Of a DNA stretch of 64,000 bases, positions 11,990 through 22,627 are shown piece by piece. Position 1 is the stretch's first letter. Every line of letters begins with the position of its first letter. The stretch comes from Phymorhynchus buccinoides (Eukaryota; Mollusca; Gastropoda; Neogastropoda; Raphitomidae): positions 44,578,567-44,642,566 of the forward strand of contig CM065697.1 of the NCBI GenBank assembly GCA_017654935.2, written 5' to 3'. The position numbers and the translations under genes were made by a program. A model generated the notes under the pieces. The model saw only the letters and a program-made list of their open reading frames with translations. It had not been told where the DNA came from and searched no databases.

Positions 11990-12426
11990 TTATCATGCTT
12001 CTGCCGACCCCCTCCAAAACACCCTTCAAGGACAAGAGATTATGAGCTTAAGTGAGAAAAGAGCCAGAATGGTCAGCTCATTGACCGTGAGCCCTCAAGA
12101 GAAGGAGAAGAAGACAAGGGCTACGCCTGACTAGACGTTAAACCAGAAAGAGAGAGAGAAATGGAACTCCTGAAAGAGCGATATGGCACCCCTCGCCAAT
12201 GGGAGCTGACGTGAGGAGGCACGCGGCATAGATCAAAGAAAGGGCGAGATGGGAAAGAGCCAATCGGGACCTAGCCTTCTCCTGCTGGGACCCTAGTAGT
12301 CATCCGTCATGAAGGCGTGGCAGGACTGTAAATATTAATGTAGGCCCTAGGCCTGCATGTCAGTAGACAACACACACACACACGCGAATAAAATAGAATA
12401 ATGTAGAACAAACATAAGGACCCATG
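11990..12426. other. Intergenic stretch, nothing recognised
   Basis: Moderate GC, a short (CA)n at about 12370, no convincing exon or repeat boundary. Confidence 0.4.
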
Positions 12427-12683
12427 TTAACCCTTTCACCGCCAAAGTCGCATTTTAGCACCACAGTGATGTAACACCTATGTCACTGAAAGGCATCAAA
12501 TTGTGGTCTGCAATTATCCAAAGACCCTATTGTCTTAGTTTTGGGAGGGAGTAGGGATAGACCTTATTTTATATAGGCTATGTCACTGAAGAATCTCCAA
12601 TACTGCAGGTGGATTTTGTTCTCTACCCAGGTAAATTTAATGTTAATAATTGGCTGAAATATGTCTGGCGGTGAAAGGGTTAA
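12427..12683. mobile_element. TTAA family 1 MITE, complete
   Basis: TTAACCCTTTCACCGCCAAA at the left is the inverted match of TGGCGGTGAAAGGGTTAA at the right, and TTAA is present at both edges. The interior contains the block with CACTGAAAGGCATCAAATTG and CCAAAGACCCTATTGTCTTA shared by about ten copies in the window. TTAA duplication is the hallmark of piggyBac-type transposition, so a piggyBac-derived MITE is the likely class. Confidence 0.85.
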
Positions 12684-12734
12684 AATGGGCGGCGCGGCCC
12701 TTTATCTATGGCATGGTGGGTTTTTTTCTTCTTC

Positions 12735-13128
12735 CTAATTGGGGATGTTTATCCTGCCCCACGCCCAAAGTCTTCGCTTAGACTGCAATTGGCGCACAGG
12801 TAAGGATGCGTGCTTTGTGAGTTCGTGTCATCCATTCCACCGGCACAACATGGCCTACTCCTACCGAATAGTGGAATGGGCTTTTAACGTGTGCGCAAGA
12901 TCTTTGTGCATGCGTTCGCACACGGGATCTCTGTTTTAAGTCTCATCCGAAGGACTTTTCCCCCAACTGACGTCAGGTACCCGTTTACATCTGGGTGGAG
13001 TGAGGAAAATAGGAGTAAAGTGCCTTTCCCAAGGACACACCACTGCGACCCGAGCTGGATTCGAACCCGCACACTCGCAAACCTGACGGATTACGAGCCA
13101 GCGACTCAACCAACTGAGCCACAGCGGA
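12735..13128 (-). mobile_element. tRNA-derived SINE, full length
   Basis: On the minus strand the element opens with a tRNA-like head: CCGCTGTGGCTCAGTTGG (box A, at about 13110-13127) and GGGTTCGAATCCAGC (box B, at about 13050-13065). A conserved body follows (CCTTGGGAAAGGCACTTTAC) and a long tail to about 12735. This order (Pol III promoter head plus body) defines a SINE. A headless copy of its 3' part is at 45448-45650. Confidence 0.8.
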
Positions 13129-13269
13129 TAGTTACTAAGATTATATTCAGCATACACCCAGGTTTGGTACTAGGGGGGGGGATTTTTCTCTGAAAACTTA
13201 ACATTTTAGGGGTTCAGAAGTTAATGTTCTATGACCAAGGACTAAAAAAACCGGTCATGTTGAATTTCT

Positions 13270-13640
13270 CTACAAATGAATATATACCCCCCCCCCCCCC
13301 CCCCTTGTGTCTTTTCGTACAAATAGTTCCCCCACCTTCTGGGAGTTCTGTGCTTGTAACTTCCTCTAATCTGCCACTCTCTTTGACTCTGCCTTTTCCC
13401 TTTGCTTTCTATCATTTACTATCTTTCTGACTTATTGGCCCATTCTCCTGCCTTTTTTTCTAAAAAAATCTTCCAAATAATAATTTTTTCTCCTTTGAGC
13501 TCCTCCGAAATCGGAATGTGTCGGCTGTACGCAGCGGGGAGACCAGTGAAAACTGAAAACCGGACACATACGTACCTTACCCATTATGGCCATATGGCCT
13601 GGGAATGCAGAAGAAGAAAAAAGAAGAAGAAGAAGATCCT
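13270..13640 (+). mobile_element. SINE-like repeat with (GAA)n tail, type B
   Basis: Shares with 18382-18693, 47059-47370 and 55260-55585 the block TTGTAACTTCCTCTAATCTG and CTTTGACTCTGCCTTTTCCC. Its 3' part is different (AAATCGGAATGTGTCGGCTG, CATTATGGCCATATGGCCTG) before an AGAAGAAGAAG tail. The same type B 3' part occurs in reverse at 47652-47985. Confidence 0.7.
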
Positions 13641-13785
13641 ACTCAATTTCCAATTTCCAGGAACACCAGACAGAAAAGTGGATTCCTGGGACATGGTGCC
13701 ATTTTAAACTGTTTCCAGGGACAAATATCCTTGGGAATACATTTGTCTAGTGCTAGAAGGGTTAATTAAAACCCCCTCTTGACAT

Positions 13786-14200
13786 TTGCTTTTCCACATT
13801 AACTTTTATCTGAATTCAGAGAATTCTCTGAAAATTACTCAAGCCAATGAGAATCAGTGTGTTCTGGGGAGCTGTCGGTGGACGGTCGTGGTGGCGCCCT
13901 CGGAGGAGGACCTCACTCACGCTGGCTCCGCGACTAAGAAAATAGTGTCGTCAGTAGGGGGCTTAGTAGGTGGTGTTTCTGAACAGGCTCCGCTGAACTC
14001 CACCGAAGTGACTCAGCAGCAGTGCAGTGTCTCCTCGGTTGGTTGCCTCCTGACGGCCTAACATAGATTCGCTCCCTTTGAACTGCTGGTCTCGGATTCT
14101 GCGACCTGAACAAGCCGGGGTGTGGCTGCGAATTGTGATTCGCGATGAGCGGCGAGGGAGCAACGCCACTGTAAAGCAGTGATGGGACAGCAAAATTAAA
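13786..14200. other. GC-richer unassigned segment
   Basis: A GC-richer block ending GTAAAGCAGTGATGGGACAG followed by an A run. It resembles the 3' end of an interspersed element. The frame at 13786-14061 has no recognised domain and no splice context. Confidence 0.3.
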
Positions 14201-14531
14201 AAAAAAAAAAAAGTTTTATCATGCCAGATACCGCACACAGAAACACACCCACACCCACACACACACACACACACACAAAGCCTATAGATTGTTCTGCACT
14301 TTATTTGCACAGGAGTGTGTGTAGATACATTAAAAAAAATAAAAAGATATCCAGTGAAGTCATCCAATATCATAACAAATATAACACGATGACGATGAAA
14401 ATGATAATGACACCATGCAGACAGACGGACTTTCACACCACATCTCTCTCCATTTTGTTGTTGTTGTTCATATCATGCAAACACAAACAGTGCTTTCCCT
14501 CCCCCCCCCCCCCCCCCCCCAACTTTCCACA

Positions 14532-14752
14532 TAGGGGAAGACGGGGTAAAAAAGCGCATGGGCGGGTAAGAAGCCCACCCCAATTATCTCATGAAATAAA
14601 CAAAATTTTCAGTCAAATTTGCCCATGAGACGAATGCTAGACATTAAACGCTCGTCTCATGGGCAAAATGAGACTGAAATTTGCTTCATTTCATGAGATA
14701 ATTGGGGTGGGCTTCTTACCCGCCCATGCGCTTTTTACCCCGTCTTCCCCTA
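14532..14752. mobile_element. Hairpin MITE, copy 3 (TA-flanked)
   Basis: Third copy of the palindromic element, with TAGGGGAAGACGGGGTAAAA and its complement at the ends and TA flanks. Confidence 0.85.
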
Positions 14753-14959
14753 CCCATGTAGGATGAAACACGTACATCTACTGTTCAAGAAAAGTTAAAG
14801 GCAATTTTCTTTGGCAAAACTGCAGATCCACACCCCCTCCTTCATTTCTCGGTTCCTTCCGGGTTCTTTTTTTCCAGTCTTGCCTTTCTTACTGCAGATT
14901 GAGCGCTTCAACATCTATCGTTTTCTATATTTAACGTTCATTTTCCTTCATTTACACAA

Positions 14960-15362
14960 TTAACTCATTCAAGTCGTTTTGGCCATATATGTCCGGAATT
15001 AATATATAGGTGTCAATTTGATGCATTTGCTTCAAGGGAAGTAAATCTGTGTACACACTATACCTTGGTCATTTCTAAACTCGCTTCGCTCCCTTAGACC
15101 ACAATTTTGCCTCTGACTTTGCTTTTGTAGTGGTTTGTTGTGGGGAAACCAATCGGTGTAGAGAGTTTTTTTCTATATAAAGTCTATATATAACAAAAAA
15201 AGTCTGATCTACCACTTCCCTATGTCTAAACCTGAAGTAAAAACCTGTAATCTTCTTTCATTTCTCCTTTTGCTTATGTATGTTTTGTTTGTGTGTATGG
15301 CTGGAGTGATTTGTGAGTTTTTTTTAAAATAATTCAAAATCGTTGCGATGCGAATGAGTTAA
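14960..15362. mobile_element. TTAA family 2 MITE, complete
   Basis: TTAACTCATTCAAGTCGTTT at the left and GCGATGCGAATGAGTTAA at the right, TTAA on both edges. The interior includes TTGCTTCAAGGGAAGTAAAT and AGTGGTTTGTTGTGGGGAAA. Other copies are 17811-18229, 32331-32717 and 54224-54598 (reverse), with a fragment at 54925-54985. Confidence 0.85.
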
Positions 15363-15614
15363 AAAACATGCATCCAATAATAGTAGAAGATAAAGGCAGG
15401 ACGGAGAGAACGCACTGAACCAAGACTGCGACAACGATCCGCGACAGTTCCGTGCATTGCGCTACACTAGTGGAGTGTGAAAGGGGGGGTATGTGTGTGA
15501 GACGTAAATGTAGTTATCGTGATTTCGTTTCGGGTTGTTCCTTATGATAAGTGCGTTTTTTGGTGTGTGTGTGGGGGGGGTTTCTTCTTTTTTTTCTTCT
15601 CTCAGATTTTTGTC

Positions 15615-15685
15615 TATGTGAAGCGCTTAGAGCCCCGTAAGGAGAATAAGCGCTATATAAATTGTCATTATTATTATTATTATAT
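15615..15685. repeat. Repeat 3' end with (TTA)n tail
   Basis: GTGAAGCGCTTAGAGCCCCG, then AAGCGCTATATAAATTGTCA and (TTA)n. A reverse-oriented match is at 54820-54890. Confidence 0.6.
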
Positions 15686-15745
15686 CAAATAATGGCCTTT
15701 ATTATTATTGCAAATAATGATTCAGCAAAGATTATTAGCTCCAAA

Positions 15746-16191
15746 TCATATAGTAATAAGCCAACTGTCCGTGTGTGTGTGTGTGTGTCTGTCTGAAACA
15801 CAAAACGGGCCTTACAACTCCGCCGTTTTTTGACCGAATCGCTTCAAATTTGCTGTGAGCCCTAACGGGCCGATGGCAACGGCAACCGAGGCGGCCGTGT
15901 CATTTGCGCGGTTCGGCAAATGCGCGAAACGCGCATCCGCCGGCCTCTCGGCGCCCGTATCTCCGGTGTTTCTGGACCGATTGCCTTCAAATTTGGCAGG
16001 AAGATCACCGGGGACGGTGACTATCCGTGTACCAAAAAAAAAGCGAATCGGTTCAGAAACGCGCGCTATGCGACTCCGCCGTTTCTTAACCGAATCGCTT
16101 CAAATTTGCTGTACTCAGCGTTACCAGTACATGGCGTTACCGTTACTAGGCGTTACCCACTAGGCGTTACTGGGACCCGGCGTTGCGCTAG
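15746..16191 (+). mobile_element. Helitron-like non-autonomous element, copy 1
   Basis: Starts TCATATAGTAATAAGCCAAC and ends GCGTTGCGCTAG, lying between a 5' A and a 3' T with no target duplication. TC...CTAG ends at an A|T site are the Helitron signature. The second copy (52839-53274, reverse) has the same ends in a site whose empty form is known. The interior repeats a motif close to ACCGAATCGCTTCAAATTTG three times. A clear 3' hairpin was not found, so class assignment is not certain. The 102-codon frame inside is not a recognised protein. Confidence 0.72.
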
Positions 16192-16570
16192 TGTTGATAA
16201 AACACAGCTTAACATTTGCTAAGAACAGCAAGTCTGACAATGCGGGGAGAGCGGAGAAATCGAACGGGGTGTGTGTTGATCTACACCTTCACCTTTTCTT
16301 TTCTAGTCAATTAACATAACGGTCTTCAACTTTCTTAACAATAATGAAGACGAAAAAACAAACAACCAACAACAAAACAAAGCTGTACTGACAAGGTACT
16401 TTATCGTATGAATAAGTAAGTACAGCATAGACTATAACTGTACACTACAATAAGATTATTACACTATTATAATAAATATCATACAAAACATGACAAACAG
16501 CCCAATTAAAAATCAGCGGACAACACTACTAAGAAACACCAGGGTGGGTCGGGAAAACAGAGTCAGCAGA

Positions 16571-16655
16571 ATGGTTGACTTATGGGCGATTATTTGCCCG
16601 CCAGGGGGCATCACGCTCGTGTGGGACTTATCACACTATATTCTTAGTAGGGCGT

Positions 16656-16748
<93 letters not shown>

Positions 16749-16866
16749 TGGACTCCTCCCTATCTCTCTCTCTCTCTTTATCTCCATCTAAGAATATAGA
16801 GAAGATTAGCCCCACTCGAACGTTATGCCACCTGGTGGGGAAAAGAGCCCGCTAAGTCGCTCATTG
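16571..16866. mobile_element. Foldback MITE with (GA)n loop, copy C
   Basis: Left arm GCCCGCCAGGGGGCATCACG and TATTCTTAGTAGGGCGTAGT, then about 90 bp of (GA)n, then the right arm with CCATCTAAGAATATAGAGAA and AACGTTATGCCACCTGGTGG. Confidence 0.8.
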
Positions 16867-17139
16867 GATCTAGAGAGAATAAGAAGAGACTACCCACAGT
16901 AATTATGTCGATAAAAAGGTACGTTATTTATACAAATTTGAATAATCATAGTTCTGTGTGGCGGCTACCACGCCACACAGTCTACACATCTGGACAAAGC
17001 ACATATATAGAGGGAAGGGGGAAGAAAAGTGGGATGGGGGTGGGGGGGGGTACGTGGGGAGTAGAGAGACAACAAAAAAAGAGCAATGAAGAACGAGCAT
17101 TCAGCATGCAATTCCATCAAAATGAAATACCGTATTTGA

Positions 17140-17480
17140 CGGACTATAAGATACTTTTTTCCCCCCTAGACTAATCCGTTTAACGTCCTCCGGTCCGAAA
17201 CAGACACATATGGGACATCAGTAGATATAAAGATGGTGGGAACGATCCTGGAGGCAATGCCCGGAGGCAGTACAACTCCAGGAAAGTCCCGATTTTTGAA
17301 CGATACAGATGTATGCATCTAATACGCTTGTAAGTAAATCCTAGACTGAGACCCCTGCGCCTTGTAATGTGACTGATAATATGGTACGAAACTATAAAAA
17401 CTAAATCTGAATTTTGTGTAAAATTTGAAGGGTGCGCCTTAATAACCAGGTGCGTAGTCAGTAAAAATACGGTAGTTGTT
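17140..17480 (-). mobile_element. Palindromic 'ACGGACTATAAG' MITE holding a SINE fragment
   Basis: ACCGTATTTGACGGACTATA at the left and a TACGGTA end near 17470 resemble the ends of the family complete at 19879-20032. Inside, 17170-17315 is a reverse copy of the SINE whose plus copies lie at 36490-37130 (TTTAACGTCCTCCGGTCCGA, ATGCCCGGAGGCAGTAC). Confidence 0.6.
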
Positions 17481-17487
17481 TTAAGAC

Positions 17488-17718
17488 CCCTTGACTGCCA
17501 CATATAACGTATTGACTTGATGACATCACCGATGACGTCACCAGATCAAGAGGAATAACTCTGATCTGCTTGGCTTTTGTTCTAAACACAGTCAAGAGTT
17601 ATAATCCCAGACAATTTTGCCAGATTGGCTCGATCAGTTCTTTTTTCATGTCATGATTTGTACAATGATTTTTTTTTTTCTTTAATTTTCTCTGGCAGTC
17701 AAGCCTCAAGGTGTTAAA
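17488..17718. mobile_element. TTAA family 3 MITE, diverged
   Basis: ACCCCTTGACTGCCACATAT at the left and TTTTCTCTGGCAGTCAAGCC at the right match the family seen at 30012-30224 and 61412-63044. The terminal TTAA is degraded here. Confidence 0.65.
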
Positions 17719-17810
17719 ATCTCCTGTTTTGGGGGTACATGTATTTACTGGCAACATGTTCAGTCTTTCTTATAATTTGGACCATTTTTATCTAGTTCTT
17801 GGTTGCCACC

Positions 17811-18229
17811 TTAACTCATTCAAGTCGTTCCCGCCATGTATGTCCGGAATTAATAGATAGCTGTCAATTTGGTGCATTTGCTTCAAGGGAAGTAAATCTG
17901 TTTGCACGCCATACCTTGGTCACTTCTAAACTCGCTTCGCTCCCTTAGACCACAATTTTACCTCTGACTTTGCTTTTGTAGTGGTTTGTTGTGGGGTCGG
18001 GGAAACCAATTGGTGTGGAGAATTTTTTCTATATAAAGTCTAAAGTCTATATAATATTATAAAAAAAAGTCTGATCTACCACTTCCATATGTCTAAACCT
18101 GAAGTAAAAACCCGTAATCTTCTTTCATTTCTCCTTTTGTTTACGCATGTTTTGTTCGTGTGTATGGCTGGAGTGATTTGTGAGGCTTTTTTTTAATAAT
18201 TCAAAATCGTTGCGATGCGAATGAGCTAA
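17811..18229. mobile_element. TTAA family 2 MITE
   Basis: TTAACTCATTCAAGTCGTTC at the left and GATGCGAATGAGCTAA at the right. Interior is close to 14960-15362. Confidence 0.82.
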
Positions 18230-18381
18230 CACTTTTAGCACCACCCCTCTCACAGCTCCGTGTGTCGTCGTCAGCACACCATAGCCTGTGTAGATAGATA
18301 CACAGGCTCTGAGCACACTGCAGAGAAGGCAGGAAAATCCCCACAGGACACCCAAATTAGGCCCCTTTTCAATAAACTCTT

Positions 18382-18693
18382 CCCCCCCGTGGGGATACCG
18401 GGGGGTGTCTTTTGTATAAATAGTTCTCCCACCTTCTGTGCTTGTAACTTCCTCTAATCTGTCACTCTCTTTGACTCTGCCTTTTCCCTTTGCTCACTGT
18501 CATCTACTATCTTTCTGCCTTACCGGTCCATTCTCCTGCCTTGTTTTTTAATTTTACGAAACACTTTCAAAAAGATTCCCTCCAGCCGAAGTCGGACTTG
18601 CCGGGCCTAACTATTTCATAGGCGCATAACGGCAGCATGATGCATCTGCGCTCATAATTGACAGGAAACTGTCTGAGCGATCGAAGAAGAAGA
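18382..18693 (+). mobile_element. SINE-like repeat with (GAA)n tail, type A
   Basis: Begins CCCGTGGGGATACCGGGGG, contains CTTTGACTCTGCCTTTTCCC, then a type A 3' part (CGGCAGCATGATGCATCTGC, GACAGGAAACTGTCTGAGCG) and an AGAAGAAGAAA tail. Confidence 0.72.
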
Positions 18694-18712
18694 AACTCTC
18701 TTTTTAAAGAAT

Positions 18713-18958
18713 GTGGTGATCGCAGTGATTTTATTTTTGCGTAAGGGTGCAGATATAAAATTCGAAAATCATATCGTTATTTTGCGTTTAACCGGGCATA
18801 GTGATAGAGGAAAAGCAATTTTCTCTGAAAATGGGTTCCAGGAGATGTCTCTTGGAATAATCAAGGGATTAAAAGCCCTTTATGATGATCAGGAGGCCAT
18901 TGCTCTTGAAGATGAATATGTAAAACTGTTCAAACTTGGGGAAAAAGCATCTCCTTAA
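18713..18958 (+). CDS. 81-codon open frame, unknown
   Basis: A frame with balanced amino-acid composition (for example ILRLTGHSDRGKAIFSENGF and LKALYDDQEAIALEDEYVKL), unlike the repeat-derived frames around it. It starts 20 bp after a SINE tail and ends just before a minus-strand LINE fragment. No family is recognised. It could be a fragment of a transposon protein. Confidence 0.25.
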   Translation: MVIAVILFLRKGADIKFENHIVILRLTGHSDRGKAIFSENGFQEMSLGIIKGLKALYDDQEAIALEDEYVKLFKLGEKASP

Positions 18959-19002
18959 GCTTAAACGCCTTCTGACATTTCTTCTTCTTCTTCATCGTTC
19001 GC

Positions 19003-19350
19003 TCAGACAGGAACCCCAGTGGCACGGACGAAGGCTGCCGTCCGCCGAAGATCCTCCAAAGAGCCGAAGATCTTTTCCCGAACCGGTGTGTCTGACGGCG
19101 AAGTTTCGTCTCGCAGGTTCTGGAATGTTCGACAATCCTGAAGGATATGACCAACAGTCATGTCAGCGGCACCGCAGGGGCACACAGGGGAGTCTCCAAT
19201 GTGGAACTTTGTATACATGTGATGCCTGAGTCTGGAGTGTCCAGTCCTCAGACTTGTCAAGATTACTTGGTCTTGTCTGGAGAGGTGGTTGGTAGGCATC
19301 CCTGGCGCAGTGGTTTGGATGTCTTCTGAGATTTGATTTTCTGCATTCAC
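19003..19350 (-). pseudogene. LINE ORF2 C-terminal fragment
   Basis: The minus strand reads SRQDQVILTSLRTGHSRLRH, then HIGDSPVCPCGAADMTVGHI and LQDCRTFQNLR, ending with EDLRRTAAFVRATGVPV. The LRTGHSRLRHH, CPCG...HIL.DC and final DLRRTAAF patterns are typical of the region after the RNase H domain of animal non-LTR elements. Frame open for 115 codons but no upstream reverse transcriptase is present. Confidence 0.8.
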
Positions 19351-19683
19351 TTTTCTCTGAATTCAGAGAATTCTCTGAAAATGACCATGCCTGTTAGTTA
19401 ACTGAATGAGTCGAAAACAGCCACATCGCTGTCGGTCACAGAAATTCTGTGCCGGTTCGTTCCTTACATTTCCTCGTTCCGAGTCTAGGGCCAGTTGCCT
19501 TTGTGCACAATTTAACCAACAAAATTCACTGTTACTGACTTGGTTAATACGTCAGACGACGTCGGAGGGGGCAATTTAACACCGTTGGTTTAGAATTCTA
19601 CCAAAAACTTTAGCAGAACCGTCGCGAGTAAGATCGCGACCCGTTCTCAGGGAAGTTTTGCCCGTCGCCATCATTCTCGTGAG

Positions 19684-19833
19684 GGGTAGGCAGACCTGTT
19701 TACCATCAAATAATATTCACTGAAAATGAGTAGTAAGCAAGAATTAAAGAGCATTATTTTCAGTTTTGAAGAGTAGTAGAGGTCCAAATTGAGTAGAATA
19801 CTACTCGAAAAGAGGAAACAGGTCTGGGTAGGC
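19684..19833. mobile_element. hAT-like MITE with perfect 8-bp target duplication
   Basis: Core 19692-19825 has inverted ends AGACCTGTTTACC and GGAAACAGGTCT. The octamer GGGTAGGC occurs at 19684-19691 and 19826-19833. An 8-bp duplication is typical of hAT. A related copy is at 24135-24349. Confidence 0.83.
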
Positions 19834-19878
19834 AACGGTCAACTGTACTATCGGGACGTGTTGCAAAATAGTTCAGCT

Positions 19879-20032
19879 ACCGTATTTTACGGACAAGGCG
19901 CACCCCCCAAATTTCACACAAAATTCAGATTTTGCTATTATAGTTTCTTACTGTATTATCAGTCACATTATAAGGCGCAGGGGTCTCAGTCTAGGACAAA
20001 AAGTATCGCCTGATAGTCCGTAAAATACGGTA
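19879..20032. mobile_element. Palindromic 'ACGGACTATAAG' MITE
   Basis: ACCGTATTTTACGGACAAGG at the left is mirrored by AGTCCGTAAAATACGGT at the right. Further copies: 30985-31152, 31300-31445, 50311-50490 and 52310-52466, with related sequence at 17140-17480 and 41820-42246. Confidence 0.78.
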
Positions 20033-20211
20033 AGAAGTAGTACTGTAGTAGTAAGTAGTGGTAAACATCATAATGCTCAGTTCGATGGAGGGCAAAGCTC
20101 CAGTAGGTCCAGAGGGTTGGATGGAGGAGAGAAGCAGCAGCAGTAGACACCAATCGAAATAAAATCCTTTAAAAAAAAAATCAACAACAGCAACAGCTAA
20201 CACTTGTGTAG

Positions 20212-20312
20212 CAGGGCTCCCAGGGACCCCCATTTGGGGGTCTATGAAATATTATAATCCTAAAGGACCCTCCAAAAAAAAATGTGTAGGGGGTCCCAGG
20301 GATGCACCTATA
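20212..20312. mobile_element. Left end of a CAGGGCTCCC MITE
   Basis: CAGGGCTCCCAGGGACCCCC and TAGGGGGTCCCAGGGATGCA match the left part of the complete element at 37171-37385. The right end is missing; 150 bp further on the satellite 20459-22415 begins, built from a motif found in the interior of the same MITE. Confidence 0.75.
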
Positions 20313-20458
20313 AAAATGGGTAAAACAACAAACCACGGTCTTTGCATTCCCAGTTATGACCTATCAAGGTACTTTCAGCATCCTTTGTTTTCACTAGTTG
20401 GCCTAATTCAGTGAACCAATGTTCCCTATTTTGTCAGTCTCTTCTCTCTCCATGACTG

Positions 20459-22415
20459 TCATATATCCCTATATCCCTCCTCTAGGACCCTCTATCCCTC
20501 CTCTAGGACCCTTTATCCCTCCTCTAGGGCCCTCTATCCCTCCTCTAGGACCCTCTATTATCCCTCCTCTAGGACCCTCTATCCCTCCTCTAGGACCCTC
20601 TATTATCCCTCCTCTAGGGCCCTCTATCCATCCTCTAGGACCCTCTATTATCCCTCCTCTAGGACCCTCTATCCATCCTCTAGGACCCTCTATTATCCCT
20701 CCTCTAGGGCCCTCTATCCATCCTCTAGGACCCTCTATTATCCATCCTCTAGGGCCCTCTATCCATCCTCTAGGACCCTCTATTATCCATCCTCTAGGGC
20801 CCTCTATTATCCATCCTCTAGGGCCCTCTATTATCCATCCTCTAGGACCCTCTATTATCCATCCTCTAGGACCCTCTATTATCCATCCTCTAGGGCCCTC
20901 TATTATCCCTCCTCTAGGACCCTCTATCCATCCTCTAGGACCCTCTATTATCCCTCCTCTAGGACCCTCTATTATCCCTCCTCTAGGACCCTCTATCCAT
21001 CCTCTAGGACCCTCTATTATCCATCCTCTAGGACCCTCTATCCATCCTCTAGGACCCTCTATTATCCATCCTCTAGGACCCTCTATTATCCATCCTCTAG
21101 GACCCTCTATTATCCATCCTCTAGGGCCCTCTATTATCCATCCTCTAGGACCCTCTATCCATCCTCTAGGACCCTCTATTATCCATCCTCTAGGACCCTC
21201 TATTATCCATCCTCTAGGACCCTCTATTATCCATCCTCTAGGACCCTCTATTATCCATCCTCTAGGGCCCTCTATTATCCATCCTCTAGGACCCTCTATC
21301 CATCCTCTAGGGCCCTCTATTATCCATCCTCTAGGACCCTCTATTATCCATCCTCTAGGGCCCTCTATTATCCCTCCTCTAGGACCCTCTATTATCCATC
21401 CTCTAGGACCCTCTATCCCATCCTCTAGGACCCTCTATCCCATCCTCTAGGGCCCTCTATTATCCATCCTCTAGGACCCTCTATTATCCCTCCTCTAGGA
21501 CCCTCTATTATCCATCCTCTAGGGCCCTCTATTATCCCTAGGACCCTCCTCTAGGACCCTCTCTTATCCCTCTAGGACCTCTAGGGCCCTCTATTATCCC
21601 TCCTCTAGGGCCCTCTATTATCCATCCTCTAGGGCCCTCTATTATCCATCCTCTAGGACCCTCTATTATCCATCCTCTAGGGCCCTCTATTATCCCTCCT
21701 CTAGGGCCCTCTATTATCCCTCCTCTAGGGCCCTCTATCCCCTCCTCTAGGACCCTCTATTATCCATCCTCTAGGACCCTCTATTATCCATCCTCTAGGA
21801 CCCTCTATTATCCATCCTCTAGGACCCTCTATTATCCATCCTCTAGGACCCTCTATTATCCATCCTCTAGGGCCCTCTATCCATCCTCTAGGGCCCTCTA
21901 TTATCCCTCCTCTAGGGCCCTCTATCCATCCTCTAGGGCCCTCTATTATCCCTCCTCTAGGGCCCTCTATCCCTCCTCTAGGACCCTCTATTATCCCTCC
22001 TCTAGGGCCCTCTATCCCTCCTCTAGGACCCTCTATTATCCCTCCTCTAGGGCCCTCTATCCCTCCTCTAGGACCCTCTATTATCCCTCCTCTAGGGCCC
22101 TCTATCCATCCTCTAGGACCCTCTATTATCCCTCCTCTAGGGCCCTCTATCCATCCTCTAGGACCCTCTATTATCCATCCTCTAGGGCCCTCTATCCATC
22201 CTCTAGGACCCTCTATTATCCTCTCTAGGGCCCTCTATCCCTCCTCTAGGACCCTCTATTATCCATCCTCTAGGGCCCTCTATCCCTCCTCTAGGGCCCT
22301 CTATCCCTCCTCTAGGACCCTCTATTATCCCTCCTCTAGGGCCCTCTATCCATCCTCTAGGGCCCTCTATCCATCCTCTAGTACCCTCTATCCCTCCTAG
22401 GACCCTCTATAGGTG
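20459..22415. repeat. 2-kb satellite of 21- and 24-bp units
   Basis: About 85 tandem units close to ATCCCTCCTCTAGGACCCTCT (21 bp) or with an extra ATT (24 bp). Variants CATCC/CCTCC and GGACC/GGGCC alternate. Because both unit lengths are multiples of three, a 343-codon frame of repeating Pro-Leu-Gly-Pro-Ser-Ile appears; it is not a gene. Confidence 0.95.
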
Positions 22416-22456
22416 AAGGCAACAACCCAACAATTAGTAATTTTCTCTTTAAAGCC

Positions 22457-22627
22457 TTTGTACATTCTATATACTCGAATTCCAACAAATATCAACTAAG
22501 ACAGACACATTCAAGAACAGCTTTTCCCCCCAAGACCATTCCTGTATGGAACTCTCTCCCAGCCGCAGCAGCTGAGGCTCCCTCCTTGGTATCATTCAAG
22601 AGGGAGCTCAACAACAGGTCATTCTAA
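22457..22627 (+). pseudogene. C-terminus of a CR1/L2-type LINE ORF2
   Basis: In frame from 22457 to the stop TAA at 22625-22627: NSNKYQLRQTHSRTAFPPKT, IPVWNSLPAAAAEAPSLVSF, KRELNN. The pattern R.....FF.R....WN.LP....A.S...FK..L is the standard end of the reverse transcriptase ORF in CR1/L2-like elements. The upstream portion is replaced by the satellite. Confidence 0.75.

Noticed and set aside
15855..16222. Two ~100-codon frames shared between two loci (also 52817-53247 reverse)
   Set aside because: They overlap in different frames within the Helitron-like element and contain repeats of one nucleotide motif; conservation reflects the element, not a protein.
20419..21450. 343-codon frame with a regular Pro-Leu-Gly-Pro-Ser-Ile repeat, collagen- or silk-like
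   Set aside because: It is the 21/24-bp satellite read in one frame; units are multiples of three so no stops arise. The array continues after the frame ends and has no promoter or splice context.
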